The notes below the pieces were generated by a model, which searched no databases, was not told the origin of the DNA, and was given only the letters and a program-made list of their open reading frames with translations. Position numbers and translations under genes: made by a program. A stretch of 52,198 bases of DNA, taken from positions 9,911 to 62,108 of the forward strand of contig CAJINV010000029.1 in assembly GCA_905178155.1 (NCBI GenBank), in the 5' to 3' direction. The stretch comes from Amoebophrya sp. A120 (Eukaryota; Sar; Dinophyceae; Syndiniales; Amoebophryaceae). The first letter of the stretch is position 1. Each line of letters starts with the position of its first letter. Shown here in pieces: positions 1-13,400 of this stretch.

Positions 1-33
1 GATCGTTTTTGCCAAGCTCGCAGTGCTTGGCAC

Positions 34-1729
34 TTACACTGGACTTTGAGAACGTTGCTGATTTGCTAAGCGCGCACCACCACGCCACAGAACAAGGTCA
101 CAGCCAGAGATGAAAGAAAGTGAAATAATAGCGCTCCAGTGCGTGAGCGCTGAAAGTCTGAACCTTTGAAGGTGCTGCTGTTCGGGTTCTCGTCGTCGTT
201 GATCTGCTTCAAGTTTATTAACAGCTTTAAACAGGGCTGGTATGGTTTGGCGTTTAAAATTCGTTAAACTTCTAGAACACATTTTTCCTATCAAATACCG
301 ATCTTTTCCTGTGTCGTCGCTGCGGCCACACCACCAGGAGGCACGTCGGCCGTCGTCGGTGGTACCAACAAATTCGGTTGTTCTCGGTCTTGTGAACTAC
401 CAACTGCCGCTGCCGCCACACTTGTTTCGCTTTCCCCGTTCGTGAACAATTCCGGTACTATGTTCTGTTGCAAGTTCAACGTGCTCGTGCTCTGCTCGTG
501 ATTATTCCATGGGACTGGTCCGCTTTGGTGCGCAGGAGTCACAGCCGCTGCATATCAAGAAGAAAAATCCCCCCTCCCCATACCAAAACGAAAATCTGTG
601 ATGCAGATTTGTGGTCATAAATCAGCTTTCTCGTGCTAGAAGGACAGAGAGAGATGCGGAGCGTAATGCTGGCTTGCATGGGAAAGCCTTGCGCCTTCAG
701 CAGGACAGAAAACCAGTGAAAGTGGATAGCAGCATGACAAATTGCCTGCAAACGAGGCCGCAGCTGCCTCTCGTGGCCTTTTAGCACTGCAAGGCGATTT
801 TTGCACTCAAATACAGCATCACAAATTTCGTTTTCGATATGGGGAGGGGGGATTTTTCCTTTTGATACTGCAACGGAATCAGCTGCTCGTCGTGCTGCAT
901 CGGCCGGCGCAGACGTAGCTGTCATCGCCGCCGGGACGAGACTTGTTTCAGCCAGCTGGCCTTGACCAGATGCGGGGGGTCGGCTGCTGGACGAACTAGA
1001 ACTGGAGCTGGTCGTGGGGGCTTCCGGCTGTTTATGCTCGGTGAAATTATTATGACCACCTGCAATGTCAATTTGTTATGCAGGTATATATGCCTATTTG
1101 CCATGACAAATTCCATTTCGTGCCGTCTCAAGACGATCGTCTGCGACGAGTGCATGACAAATTGCCATCTCTCGTCGAGCTGGTACATTTATTTCCACCT
1201 GATACGACCGTCTCAGCGTACTTTGCCCTGCTTGTAGTCCCAGCGTGTCGACAGTTGCGGCATTACCGCCCGAGTGCGGCGCAGTTGTCGTCGCAACATC
1301 ATTGGGAACGTCGGTCCTCGCCACCCGCAGCTGCCGCTCGTCCTCCTTTTGTTTCTTCTCAAAGCACACCATAGCCGCTATGGCGTTCTCAAATGTTGCA
1401 TTCTCAACAGTTACATGATTTGCCATGCAAAACGAGCATCAACGTCCACATGGTGAAGCTACTGCGCATGACAAATTTTGGAAGGGCTAAACAGGATGAG
1501 AGCCTGTGCCGAATTTGTAATGCAAGAGTTGCAAGATCCGGCCTTTCTCTGTTGCCATTCTTGCATCGCAAATTCATGTAAGAACAGTTGAGAACGTAAC
1601 AATTGAGAATCCCATAGCCGCCTGCACGCAGAGCGCGTTCAGCTTCTTTTTCGCCAGCTTTTCGGAGTACTTCTCGGCGAGCCGGTCGAAAAGGTGCTGC
1701 ACATCCGGCGCGCGGATGTTGTTCAACAT
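34..1729 (-). CDS. G1: unrecognised 303-aa protein, 5 exons
   Basis: Exons on the minus strand are 1729-1617, 1373-1205, 1045-868, 547-299 and 236-34. They total 912 nt, a multiple of three, and end in TAA. Introns 1-3 are TIR elements removed together with 5 nt. Intron 4 (237-298) is a 62-nt GT-AG intron. The start is the ATG at 1729, which opens the only frame that splices through. Roughly residues 1-60 are charged and helix-prone (FDRLAEKYSEKLAKKK, FEKKQKEDERQL) and may form a coiled coil. The middle is Ser/Thr/Ala-rich. Near the C-terminus there is a basic stretch (KLEADQRRREPEQQ) followed by a short hydrophobic run (WSAIISLSFISG). No catalytic motif or family was recognised. It lacks the low-complexity blocks of G2-G6 and may be unrelated to them. 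The exon structure is inferred from frame continuity; the function is unknown. Confidence 0.72.
237..298 (-). other. canonical GT-AG intron of G1
   Basis: On the minus strand the donor is ATCG|GTATTTG and the acceptor is CATACCAG|CCC. Removing the 62 nt joins phase 1 to phase 1 and opens a 67-codon terminal exon. There is no TIR and no target duplication, so this is an ordinary spliceosomal-type intron. Confidence 0.6.
553..867. mobile_element. introner, family D, in G1
   Basis: The TIR core GAAAAATCCCCCCTCCCC is repeated inverted near 840-862. The element is flanked by a perfect 5-bp duplication CTGCA (548-552 and 868-872). Excision restores the G1 frame. Confidence 0.88.
1051..1204. mobile_element. 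introner-like intron in G1, unusual ends
   Basis: It begins TATGACCACC and ends CACCTGATA. Inside are the usual TTGTTATGC and GCATGACAAA words. The flanking 5-mers (ATTAT, CGACC) do not match, but removing the element plus 5 nt keeps the frame. It is probably an old or rearranged copy. Confidence 0.6.
1379..1616. mobile_element. introner, family G, in G1
   Basis: The left end carries GCGTTCTCAAATGTTGCATT and the right end the inverted GAACGTAACAATTGAGAAT. There is a perfect GCCGC duplication at 1374-1378 and 1617-1621. Excision joins G1 exons 1 and 2 in frame. Confidence 0.9.
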
Positions 1730-4420
1730 TTTCTCCTCTGGTAGACTTAAACTTAGGGCGTTTCAATCGTATCTTCCGATTTTTGTTCGCTTCTCCTCTT
1801 TTCTATGCTACACAAATTGAACAAAGATTGCTGCCTTGTTGGCCGAGGGGTTTGTGTGATCAGAAGCCTCTGACACAAGCCTAGGTTGAAAGTAAAATGG
1901 TATTGGGAAATAAGGGTAGACCTTGCTACTCGGGAAAAATTGCAGGGTAAAATCCACAATGGAAGTAATAGTGGAGCCTTGGGCCGTGGATGTATCCTTA
2001 CTCTCCTTGGTTTATCATCAAGTTCCTCTCTGCTGATAGGACTAGTTCTGCATGTAAAAAACTTATTTACAGATGGTGCGCAAGAAGACGGTGAAAAACA
2101 GAATAGCTTTCCTCTCAAAAGAAAACTCTCGACCACACCCGGAAAAAAACAAGGAACAAAAACTCGTGATGGCACAACACACAGTAGCGGCACCCTCACC
2201 GTAACTCGCTATAAGAAAAAAACATATGCTGCACTGAAAAGATTTTTTGGGGTACGTCCTGGGGGAAGAAAACGCGGACTCGCTCGTAGCACAACTACGA
2301 GGAGAGGTGTGGGGTACAACAATACGACGTTGGGTACAACAACATTGAACACATTTGAAGAAGTCGAACATCATCTTCGTTCGAGCCGCGAGGTCTGCAT
2401 CAGTAATAAACCCAGGTCTAGTGCTAATCTAATAGGACAAGTTTGCGATTCTCAGACAACAAAATCAGTTTTTTCGGTTTTTGTTCATTTTTTTGCATCG
2501 CCTTGAAGATTTGATGCCCCTGCACAAGAAATCACTTCACTTTCTTGATATTCATCGAATGCCTCATCCTATTTACATGTCATCATGCCCGTCATCTGTA
2601 TTGGAAAGTTCCATATGGTCAATCTTTCAAATCAAAAATCGTCCATGGTTTCACCTTTGTTATAGTCGTCTGTAATCTTTTAGTGGTTGTGGTTGTCGTC
2701 AAGCGGTCAGCATGCTGTTGTCCAGCAAGTGAGAGGTCCGTCGAGTATTATCGTATAAAAATCGGTGCAAAAGTTATTGTACTGAAGTGTGGATTCAATA
2801 TTCAATTTTTCTCTCGACAGCTGCAAAAGCAAGGTGCTGTGGCTTCGTCTCACATGACAACGAGCAAAGTTTTTCTAGAAAGTGATTTCCAACGTCGAAA
2901 ATGCAGGTATAATCTTCATTCCTCTGTACTATCTGTATCCTATGGTATTGTATATAGTGTTAAGACCTCAAGCTCTTGTGCTGGTTGTGCCGAGATTTTG
3001 TTTCATATTGCCTGCTACAAGAGAGCATGGAAAGAAAAAAGTTCCGTTATTATGTGCAAAAAATATCAGCTTGAGTGTAATTCTTCTGCGACAGACACAG
3101 AGGCCGTAAACTTTTGCAAACGTAAAAGTCCTCACAAGGCAGTGCAAAATTGCATGCAACTCTAGAAATACATCAAGTTGAAATATAGTATGCGCTGTTA
3201 CGTAAAAACTATCGCAGTCGCTTCTGCAGCACAAAGAACTAGGGGCACGACCACATCGAAGGAAGATGTGGCAAAGTAGTGCTGTAAATTTTCATTTCAA
3301 CGTTGTAGCAAAACTCCGTTTGGAAAACAAAAGGCTTCATCTTTTATCTCTTTCATGTTAGGTACCAATACTAGTACAGCTGCTTTTCTTGTTAGCGTAT
3401 GATAAAATTTTTTAGGCTTTCAAAAATGAGTTGCCCTGTTGTTCGGCGCAACGTACTGGTACAAGTCGGCCTCACTTTCGTATTTCGCAAAAGCAAATCG
3501 TAAAAAGAAAAATTATGGTTACATCTACAAAAAACTGCCGCAGGTAGTAGCAGCGCGTCAAGCTGTCATGTATAGAGGCTCTGCACGCGGCCTCTTAGGA
3601 AAATTTTCTAGGCATTAAGTGTGCCCTTCCGGTATAGGTAAGAGCTTTCAAGAATTTGACCAACCGTACACGTGCCCGAAAAGCATAAAGTAACGTCCAT
3701 AGTCTTCTAAGCACGGTTCGCCAGCACGGGCTCGAAATTCATAGATTAACGCCCGTAGTGATCGATGTCCTTTTATCAAATGTAAAAGAAAAAGTGTCTG
3801 GGTTTGGAAGAGTGCGCCATTTGTCATGCAGCTTTTCCATGACCCATGAAGCCTGGAATGCAGGACCTAGCATGACAGATTCTGCGCGATCTCTCTCATG
3901 CCTATCCTGCATGAGAAACTCCCTCCCGACTTGGTCAAAACGGGAAGACTTTTGGTACTCATGCAACACAGATTTTTGCACGCTTCAGATTTAGCATGAC
4001 AAGTTGCATTCTTCCAGACCCAGACATATTTGCAGTTGATATAACTTGCGGATGTACGATTGATTCCCGGCCGTCTGCTGGCCGTAACAAAAAAATCACC
4101 AATGCGACGAGATTCATACAGCTGTACTAGAAAGCGATAAACGAGTATTATATGGTCTCATTAAATAAACGCAGGTTCATCTGATATTGGCATGAAGCAA
4201 TGCTAGTAGAATTGTTTGGTTAATAATATGAGAGCATTTTTTGTAATTTTAGGTCTTTTATTTCGTGTAGGTCGTCTATAATAGACTCTTACAATTGATG
4301 ATAGTATTACAACGTCGTTTTCGTTTTTTCTTGGTTCACCAATATATCAGATAAGTCGAAAATAAACAGTAGCAGTACACCAGTGGTTAACTCGCGTCAC
4401 TTGATGCTTACTACAAGCAC
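1730..4420. other. spacer between G2 end and G1 start
   Basis: This is AT-rich and holds no supported gene. Two plus-strand open frames of 206 codons (1886-2506, Lys/Arg/Thr-rich; 2545-3165) have no recognisable domain and may be chance. A family A introner lies at 3774-4041. The rest shows nothing distinctive. Confidence 0.5.
3774..4041. mobile_element. introner, family A1, outside any CDS
   Basis: The ends TATCAAATGTAAAAG (with GTCTGGG) and CCAGACCCAGACATATTTG form the family A TIR. The interior (GGTCAAAACGGGAAGACTTT) matches the copies at 11324 and 43334 in the same orientation. Flanks CCTTT and TAACT do not match. It lies 380 nt beyond the G2 stop, possibly in a 3' UTR. Confidence 0.8.
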
Positions 4421-7400
4421 TTACTTCACCATTGGCGCGGGCTGCTTGCCGCCTGGAGTTGTAGGCGCAGAATATGGCGTTCTCAAACGTTACTAGTACA
4501 CTCTCAACCGTTACTGTTACATGAATTTCACATGCATATGCAAGAGATGAACAGCAACAGAAACAGTTATGTAAAGGGGCAAATCTTCGTTGATCATGCT
4601 GCTTTCGCATCACAGATTTGTTGGCACAGATTTGATTGCTGTTTAGCCCTTCGGAGATTTGTCATGCGAAATAGCTTGACTGTCCGGCGGATTGGGGTAG
4701 TTTTGCATGAGATTTCACGTAACATCAGTGGAACGTAACGCTTGAGAATCTGATACAGCAGGAACAGCTCCTAGTGTCACCTGCCGTCCCGTCACCGAGG
4801 GTTCTTGAGCCTGCGCTGCAGCGGACGACGACGAGATATGAACATGGCCGCTTGATGTTAAACCGCCGTGCTGCAACGTCGTGCTCGAGTCAACAACACC
4901 TTGTTGTTGATGTGGTACCACGGTCGTGCGACGCGTTTCCCTTGCGGTCATGAGGCGCTCACCAACGCGGGCGAAGGAGCTAGCCGAACTTTTGCTATAA
5001 GACGGCCCCTATGCATTGCAAATATGTTTGGGTCTGGAAACTTGTGATGCTAAAATGTGGACGATGGCAACACTTTTGCATGCAGCTCAGCATGACACCT
5101 TCCCAGAATGCTTTCTCATAGGAAGTCCGCATGAGAAACTGCGTTTTTGCATGACAAAAGTGGCTGCGTCCTTTGTTGCTTATGCAATACAGATTTCCCA
5201 GTAATGCAGAGCTAGCATTACAAGTTCCAATTTTCCAGACATTTTTGCAGTTGATAGTCCCGACCCCGAGGCCGCTGCCGTAGTGTTGCTCGAACCGGCA
5301 GACCGCGTACTTATCCAAGAAGAAAACTGTGTAGATGTAAGCCTGCAATGCAAAGTACGCAACACAGATACATCTGTCATGCTGGCCAGCCATGATGAAG
5401 TCCTGTTTTCATATGTTTTTTCTAGTACTAGCTGATGTGCATGACAGGTTTTGTTCTCTGTCATGCAGAGCAAATTTGTCATGCTGTCACTCCAAGACAG
5501 CTACACTCACCCAGTTTTTATCTTGCATAGTACTAGGCGTGTGATCAATGGCCGCGCGGGCGGAAAGTGGCGGGGGTGCCGAGGACAGCGAAGTAGATCC
5601 GGGTAGAGCAGCCCCTTGATGGCCGCTGGTAGAAGAGCCAGCCCCCAGTAGGGGGCCCCGGTGGTGCTGATGCCCCGTTCTGCTCGACGGCGTCACAGCT
5701 TGCGGTAGGGAAACTCCCCCCTGGTGTAGTTGCGCTTGCAGCTGCCCCGGAGCACTGTGGCTAGTCCCGCCCCGAGCTGCCGGCGAAGACGGGGCTCTCG
5801 CCGCGGGAAGAGGAGATGGAAAAATTGATGCTGGCGGTTGATGCGGCACCGCAACTGCTGCAGCGGGAGTTGCGCTAGATTGCTGGCTTTGAAGATGATC
5901 GCCCGTTTGGAGTCGGAGGGAAGATTCGGTTTCCCTGATTCCCCGCCCGCCACTCTCCGTCCTTGCCACTACACCTGCTCGTCCCGTGCCAAAATTATAG
6001 AGCGGATCCGCCGCGACTCTACTCGGAACTTTCGCCGGCGTGTTTATCTTGTAGTCCATCTGCATCGTCTTCAGGAGCTCCTTGTAATTTGACGTGAGAT
6101 GAAGACCCCCAGTTTTGCTATCTGCTTCCAAAGCCCCCGTGCTTGTGGCTGGGCGGTCGGAAACGCTACGGTGCCACAGAGTTCGAGCCATCGCAGCCTC
6201 CAGGGGGTCTTCCTCTTCTTGCTGCAGGAGCTCTGGGTCAACATTTGAAGCAACTTCCCCAGTAGGTGGACGTCCTCGCCCGTCCGCAGGTTGTTGGCGA
6301 CACGAACTTCTCGATCGCATCTGCAAGATTTCATCGGACATCGCGCGTGACCACAGGGGCCGCCCTTGTTCCTCTTCTTGTTCCCATTCGGGGGCAAAAA
6401 GGTCCGGTGACGCAGCTCCTGTAGTTGTCATCAACGTCGGGTCGGAAGAACTCAGCGGGGGAAGTTGTGGATCATGGTGGTCTATGGAGGATTGCAAATA
6501 TCCCTGGATGTCGAAAAACTTGTAATGCTGAATGGTCATGCTTGACTGTGCCTGTAAGTGCAGTGCAGCATGACAAATGTTTCAAACGCTTTCTCATCCG
6601 CAGAACGCATTACGAACTGCGCTTTTGCATGACGAACGTGTCGTGGCGCTCTATTTGCTGCTTATGCAATACAGATTTTTTAGGAATGCGGAACATGCAA
6701 TACAGGCTCAACCTTCCAGACTCAGACATATTTGCACTCGATACGGTGCTGCGCCGCCGTTTGGTTGATCTTGCCAGGAGGACCACCACCAGCATATTGA
6801 AGCGGAGCGCCGCCCGAAGTAGTTTTAGAGGCACTTCTACTGCGGCTCGCCTGCTGCTCCGCACTGGCATTGGTATTGGCAACTACATCTTCTGCACGAC
6901 TAGCGGTCTTGCCGAGATGAACAATTGGGTCCATAACAAGAGCAGGACTTTCATCTTCAATCGGAGCATTCCTGATGCAGACCTGCGCCAGTTGGTCGCA
7001 GAGTCCGGCGATATTATCAACTAGAGAAGAAGGAGCCTCTTCATGATTAGATTGCTGTTCTGGCGCAGGAGGAGGAGAAGTAGGTCCTGCAGCTCCTGTA
7101 CTATCGGATCCTGTAGCACAACAACCTGACGGTGTTTGATCGATCTTATCAAGTGGATCGCCAGCATGCTGCCGGTTATTTTGAGCGCCCGAAGTTCCAG
7201 AGGTACTTCTGCTTTGGCTCGTCTTTTCAGCCTCTTCACGCGGATGTTGCTGTTGCGCAGGAGGAGCTCCTGCACCTGTATTAGATCCTGTACCTGCAGC
7301 TTCAGTATGATTCTTACGGGCGGCCGTTTCTTGTTCATCATCTTTGCCGTGACGACGGGTCGACGACGTTCTTGGCGACGGTTCTTCACAATTACGCAGC

Positions 7401-10400
7401 TCAACATCCTCGACCCCAGACCGGTGTTCTATCGCAAGAAAAAACTGTTTCACTATGAACTTGTGATGCATAGAATAGAACGCAGAACTATTTGTCTTGC
7501 TACACCTGCAAGCTATTGGATTTTTAAGCGCGTTTTCCCTTGGAAAGCGCGCACGGCAAATTTTCTGTGTCATGTGTAGCAAACTTGTGATGCGGATCTT
7601 GCAAAACCATCACAGTGAAACAGTTTTTTCGTGGGATATGTTCTTCATCCACTTTATTCATTTTCGACGGAGCAGCTACAGGTGCCGGCTTTGCGTCCGC
7701 GTGCTGCTCTACTAGTGCTTGCACATCAGCGGAAGAAGTTTTTGTAGTGGTAGTTTTATTGTTCTTCCCACCTGCGGCGCCGCTCGTGGTCGACGTCCAC
7801 TTATCATCTACTATAGGATTGCCTGCTAGATCAAAAACCCGGACGACCTGCTGTCCCGGGTGGACACCGCGTGCTGTGTTCTATCAAATGCAAAAGCATC
7901 GTACTAGTATGAATTGCATGACAAATTTCCTCACCATGAGAAATGGAATTTGTAATGCTGATTGACATAACGAAAAAGATTTGTAATGCATAACTGCAAT
8001 GACTACGAGTACGAGACCTTTGCACTGGATATGTTCCTTGAACACGCAAGGTTCGTCCTGGACGCAAGGCTGTGCAGTATCCTGAGTAAAAACGTCCCCA
8101 CACCAGAGTTGTCATGCAGATTTGCCATGACAGGAACATTTGTGATGCGCAACCCCATGACAGGCATTTTCAATCGTGTTTGGGAACTTGTAATGCTGTA
8201 AACAGGATCAGCAGATCGATTTGTGACGCGGCTTTCCTTGCTAACTTGCACCACCTTACGGACTGAAACTTGTCATGCGTGACTCACAAAACTCCTAGGC
8301 TTGTGTTGCAAAATCCCCATCCTGAGACTGGTGTGGGTACGTTTTATTTTACTCAGGATATGCAGGTTTTTGTCGGTAAGAGGACTAGCGAAGGTTGATT
8401 GCTCTACTGGCCCTCGAGATCCACTGTCCGACCTCGGCTTGCTATGAGAGTGCACAACTAGAAGTACTTACCCCTCCCCATCATTTGTCTATGCAAAATA
8501 CAAAACCAACACTGTGCCTCTTTGCACTGTTTGCATGACAAGTTTTGGCATCTCAATGAATAGCACGACCAACTTCCTGTGCGAATTTCTCATGCAAAAC
8601 CTGCATTCTTGCTGACGCTTGTATTGCTGTTTATGCGATGCAAATGAGGGGGAGGGGGAGTAGTTGTGCACTGTCATACTTGAGCTGGTCCTCGTCGCCG
8701 ATATCTTCCTCGTCCAACATTGACTGTATCAACTGCAAATATGTCTGGGTCTTGTCATGCACGTTTTGCATGAAGCATGATCGGTCTGTGATGCATGCCC
8801 CAGCATCACTGACTCTTTGACCGCTTCTTGATGCCTCTTCCGCATGACAAATGCCCCTACGACCGCGTAGCAAAAGTTACATTCTCTTATTTGCTATTGC
8901 TGCTCATGCAATACAGAGTTTTCCGGAATTCAAATGCAGCATCACAAGTTCTTGCATTCTTCCAGACATCCAGACATATTTGCAGTTAATAGACTGGCCT
9001 GAAGAACGCACTCCGACGTCCCACAACTCTTGCACATCCTGGATGATGGTTACCTCGTTGCGCTATCGTGAGGAAAAATCCCCATTCCCTGTATCGAAAA
9101 GGAGATTTGTGATGCTGGATTTGAGTGCACAAATTTACATGTATTGCTAGAAGGCCAAGAGACGCAGACGCGGCCTCACTTGCAGGCAATTTGTCATGCT
9201 CTTTCCCGCTTCCAGTTGCTTCCTGTCATGCTGAAGACGCAAGGCTGACTCAGGTCAGCCAGCCCTACGGTCTGGATCTCTTTCGTTGTAGCATCACAGC
9301 GGGACTTGTGATCACAAATCATGCTACACAAATCTCCATTTGAGTATGGGGAGGCGAGGTAGTTTTTCATTGTAATATGCGCTCGTAAGAAGGACCTTCA
9401 TGATCGGGCGCGGCCCCCGCCCCGATTCCATTCGATCGGCCTGCATATGCTGTGCAAAAGCACCGCACTCGTAGTACTAATCGCATTCATGCATTGCAAA
9501 TCTTTTTATTCAGGTAAATCCGCATTACAAAATCCGTTTCTAATGCTGAGCAAATTTGTAATGCGATTTCTACTAGTACGATACTTTTGCAAGGCATACT
9601 GCAGCCCGGTCGGCAGTTCCCACGCTCGCGGACGACAGTATCCCGTTGCCACCTCCCGAGGAATCACCTCCAACCACACTCGTGAGCCGCATTCGCAACA
9701 TGGCCAGCAGGTCGTACCGCACGTTTTCCTGTCTCTCCCGGATATTTTCCCTCCGCTCGCGCCGCCGATCTTGCTCTTGCTTGGATCGTATCAAATGCAA
9801 ATATGTCTGGGTCTGGAAACTTGTGATGCTACAATGTGGATGATGGGAAGAGTTCCGAATGCAACCCAGCATGATAACTTTCCAGAACGCTTTTTCATAG
9901 GCAATCCGCATAAAAAAATGCGTTTTGGCATGTACAAAAGAGGCTGCGACTTTTGTTGTTTATGCAATACAGATTTTCTAGGTATGGAAAGATAGCATTA
10001 CAAGTTCCAACCTCCTAGACCCAGACATTTTTGCAATCCATAGATCGCGCCAGTTCGTTCCGCGCGACCTCCTGCACTGTGGTTTCTTGTTTTGTACGTG
10101 GACCAATAAATCTGGTTGCGTCGTCCTATCCTGAGCAAAAACGTCCCCACCCCAGAGTTGTCATGCAAATCTGCATGCCAAAAATGTTTCTCATGCGGAG
10201 CCCCAACATGAGAAGCATTTTCTATGCGTGTTTGGAATTTGTGATGCTATAATCAGCATGATATACTAGATCTAAGATGCTGCTGAACTACCTAAACAGG
10301 ATGACACTACGAGGACAAATTTGTCATGCCAAACGACCAAAGGTGGCTGATTTGTCTAGCAGATTTCCCATCTTGACTCTGGTGTGGGGACGTTTTTGCA

Positions 10401-13400
10401 AATAATACGACCACCGCGGAGGTCATCCCACTCTCTAGTGCTCCCATGATGCACACTATGCGTTGCAAAGCTGTCTGGGTCTGGAAGATCGCAACTTGTC
10501 ATGGTAATTCTGGATACTGCAGAAATCTGTGCTGCATGATTACCAAAAGCTGTCCACTTTTGACCAAGCTGAGAGGGAGCTTCTCATGCAAACGAGGCAT
10601 GATAGAGGTCGGGGAGATGAGTCTGTCATGCTGGGGCATGTATGACAGACCGCACGCACCATAGAAAACCTGCATGACAAGTCTTCCAACCTTCCAGACC
10701 CAGACATTTTTTTTGTATTTGATACACATTCCGTGGTTACAATTGTCGCTTCCATAGACTTATGAACTGCAAAAGCATCGTACTCGTATAAATGCATTAC
10801 AAATTTCCTTAGCATGAGAAATAAAATTTGTAATGCGGGTTCACCTTAAGAAAAAGATTTGTAATGCATGACTGCAATACGAGTACCATACTTTTGCACG
10901 GGATAACACTCCGGAATCCGCGCCGCCATTCGCTCTGCTGCCAGACAAAAAAGACCCGTTATCGTTCTCGTAAACGGTATGGAAGTGTCAGAATCGAAAT
11001 TGATAAAATCGAAAAACTTGTGATGCATAAAATCGATACCAGTTGGATCCTCAGTTTGCAAGCGGCGCATGACAAATTTCGGGAGCACCGAAATCCTGTC
11101 TGTCATGCTGTTTGAGCAAAGAAGACTGCTCCTGTCATGGTACTCTGGCAGCACATTGCATACCCCTAAACAGGCTTACAATCTGTCTCATTTGCCTGCT
11201 CCCCAATACAGGCCTCGAGTGCCCTACATTTTACGCATCACAAATTTTTCGATTTTGTCGATTTCGATCCTGACACATCCATAAACGGCGGTTCGGCTGC
11301 TCGCGTCGGAGTCCGATACTGTCTATCAAATGTAAAAATGTCTGGGTCTGGAAGAATGCAAGATTTGTGATGCAGGTTTTCCATGAGCCATGAGGTCTGG
11401 AATGCGAGACCCAGCATGACAGATTTTTTGAGGTCTCTATCATGCCTTTCCTGCATGAGAAATACCCTCTCAAGAATTTGGTCAAAAGCGGACAGCTTCT
11501 GGTACTCACGCAACACAGATTTTTGCATCATTCAGATTTAGCATGACAAGTTCTGACCTTCCAGACCCAGACATTTTTGCAGTGGATACTGTCATCTCGC
11601 TACTGGGGGTCTTCTTTTTGCGCCCACTGTGGTAGGTATGACAGTACACAACTCCTCCTCGTTCCCCCTTATTTGTATTCTGCATGAACAGCAACTATAC
11701 AGACACCCCCACCAGTGAAGCCTATGCATGACAAGTTAGTGTGCCTAGAGTAGAATAGTACTGTTTGGGCTTTTTCCGGAAAATTCTGTCATGCAAACAG
11801 TACCACGCAGCAGCGCTTGGATTGCAGATTTTGCATAACAAACGAGGGGGACGAGGGGGAGTTGTGCACTCTCATAGTAGGGATCTGGATCCGGCGGAGC
11901 CACAGCCCGGTCCTGTCGCGACACGAAGCTCCCTTTACTGCTCTTTTTACCGTCGCTGCCACCACTTTCCGGAGGCGTTGCGAGGAGACCCTGGTGACGC
12001 CCGCCTGGTCGTCGGGGGTGTTTCTTTTCATTTTCTCCTCCTGGTGTTCGTATGAAGTGCAAAAGTATCGCACTCGTGTAAATGCATATACAAATTTCCT
12101 CAGTATGAGAACTGAAATTTCTAATGCTGATCTACCTCAAGAAAAAGATTTGTAATGCATGATTGCAATACGAGTACGATACTTTTGCACAGCATAGCTC
12201 GCTGCGGCTGCGGCTGCAAGGCGAAGGACCGCGGTCCTTTATCGCGAGGAAAAATCTACTCCCCTCCCCATACCGAAAAGGTAGACTTTCGGAAATTTGT
12301 GATGCTGAGTTGCGGCCATAAATCGCGTCTGTCTTGCAAGAAGGCAACTCCGCAGGCTCAGCCGCATTGTGCAGGCGGTTTGTCATGCAGCTGGGCCTAC
12401 AGCGCGGACGTTTTTCATGCTAAACGCCTAGGCCAAAACCTCTCTACTGACACTTGGCATGGGCCTGCAGTCCTCTCCAGCAAGACAGCTCGGATTTGTG
12501 TACACAAATCCAGCATCAGAAGCTTCGTTTTGGTATGGCGAGGGGGGATTTTTCCTTTTGATATTCTTGACCGCCGGGCACCAGCTCGCGCCACCACCTC
12601 GGCGGGTCGCCTCCTATGCATTGGAAATATCCCTGGATGTCTGGTGGAAACTTGTGATGCAAGGAAGAGAAGAGTGAGCACTCTGTAATGCGCTGCACAG
12701 CATGGTGAGTTATTTTTCCGCGGTTCTGAGGTGCGTACTCCGCATGAGAAACTGCGTTTTTGCATGACAGGCGAGAGGAGCTCTTCGCGGCCACGCAATA
12801 CAGATTTCAGAGTCATACCAGCCTAGCATGGCAAATATAGGAATCTCCCAGACCCAGACATATTTGCATCTGATACCTTCCGAATGAATGCCAGCAAGGT
12901 TGTGGTCGCGCAAAGTGGCGTAGGCATTGTGCTTGGTGAGGACCTCGCTGGTGAGCCAGGGCTGCGCGAACTGGGTACCACTCGCAGCATATCCTGTGCA
13001 AAAGTGTCGTTCTCGTCTAGCAATCATGCATTACAAGTTTGTTTCTTCAGGTGAGTCCGCATTTTACAGATTTCATTTCTCATGCTGAGGAAATTATTTG
13101 TAATGCATTTATACGAGTACGATACTTTTGCACTGCATACAGCACCTCCACCAGACGAGCTTGAAGCTGAGGTGGTAGTTGTGCCACCACGACTATGCAA
13201 GAAAAAAACTGTGTAAGTGTAACTTTGTAGTGCAGAACATGCAACAGAGTTACACCTGTCATGCCAGACAGCCATGAAGTCGTTTTTTCATGTGTGTTTT
13301 CCCTTACAAGCCAGGCATGACAGGTTGTCGCTGTCATGTAGTGCCGATTTGTGATGCTGTCAGCCAAGAAAAGCTACACTAACAGAGTTTTTTTCTTGCG

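Noticed and set aside
1886-3165. Two 206-codon plus-strand frames as a divergent gene
   Set aside because: No domain, no supported splice structure and AT-rich chance-like composition; kept only as a note in the spacer entry.
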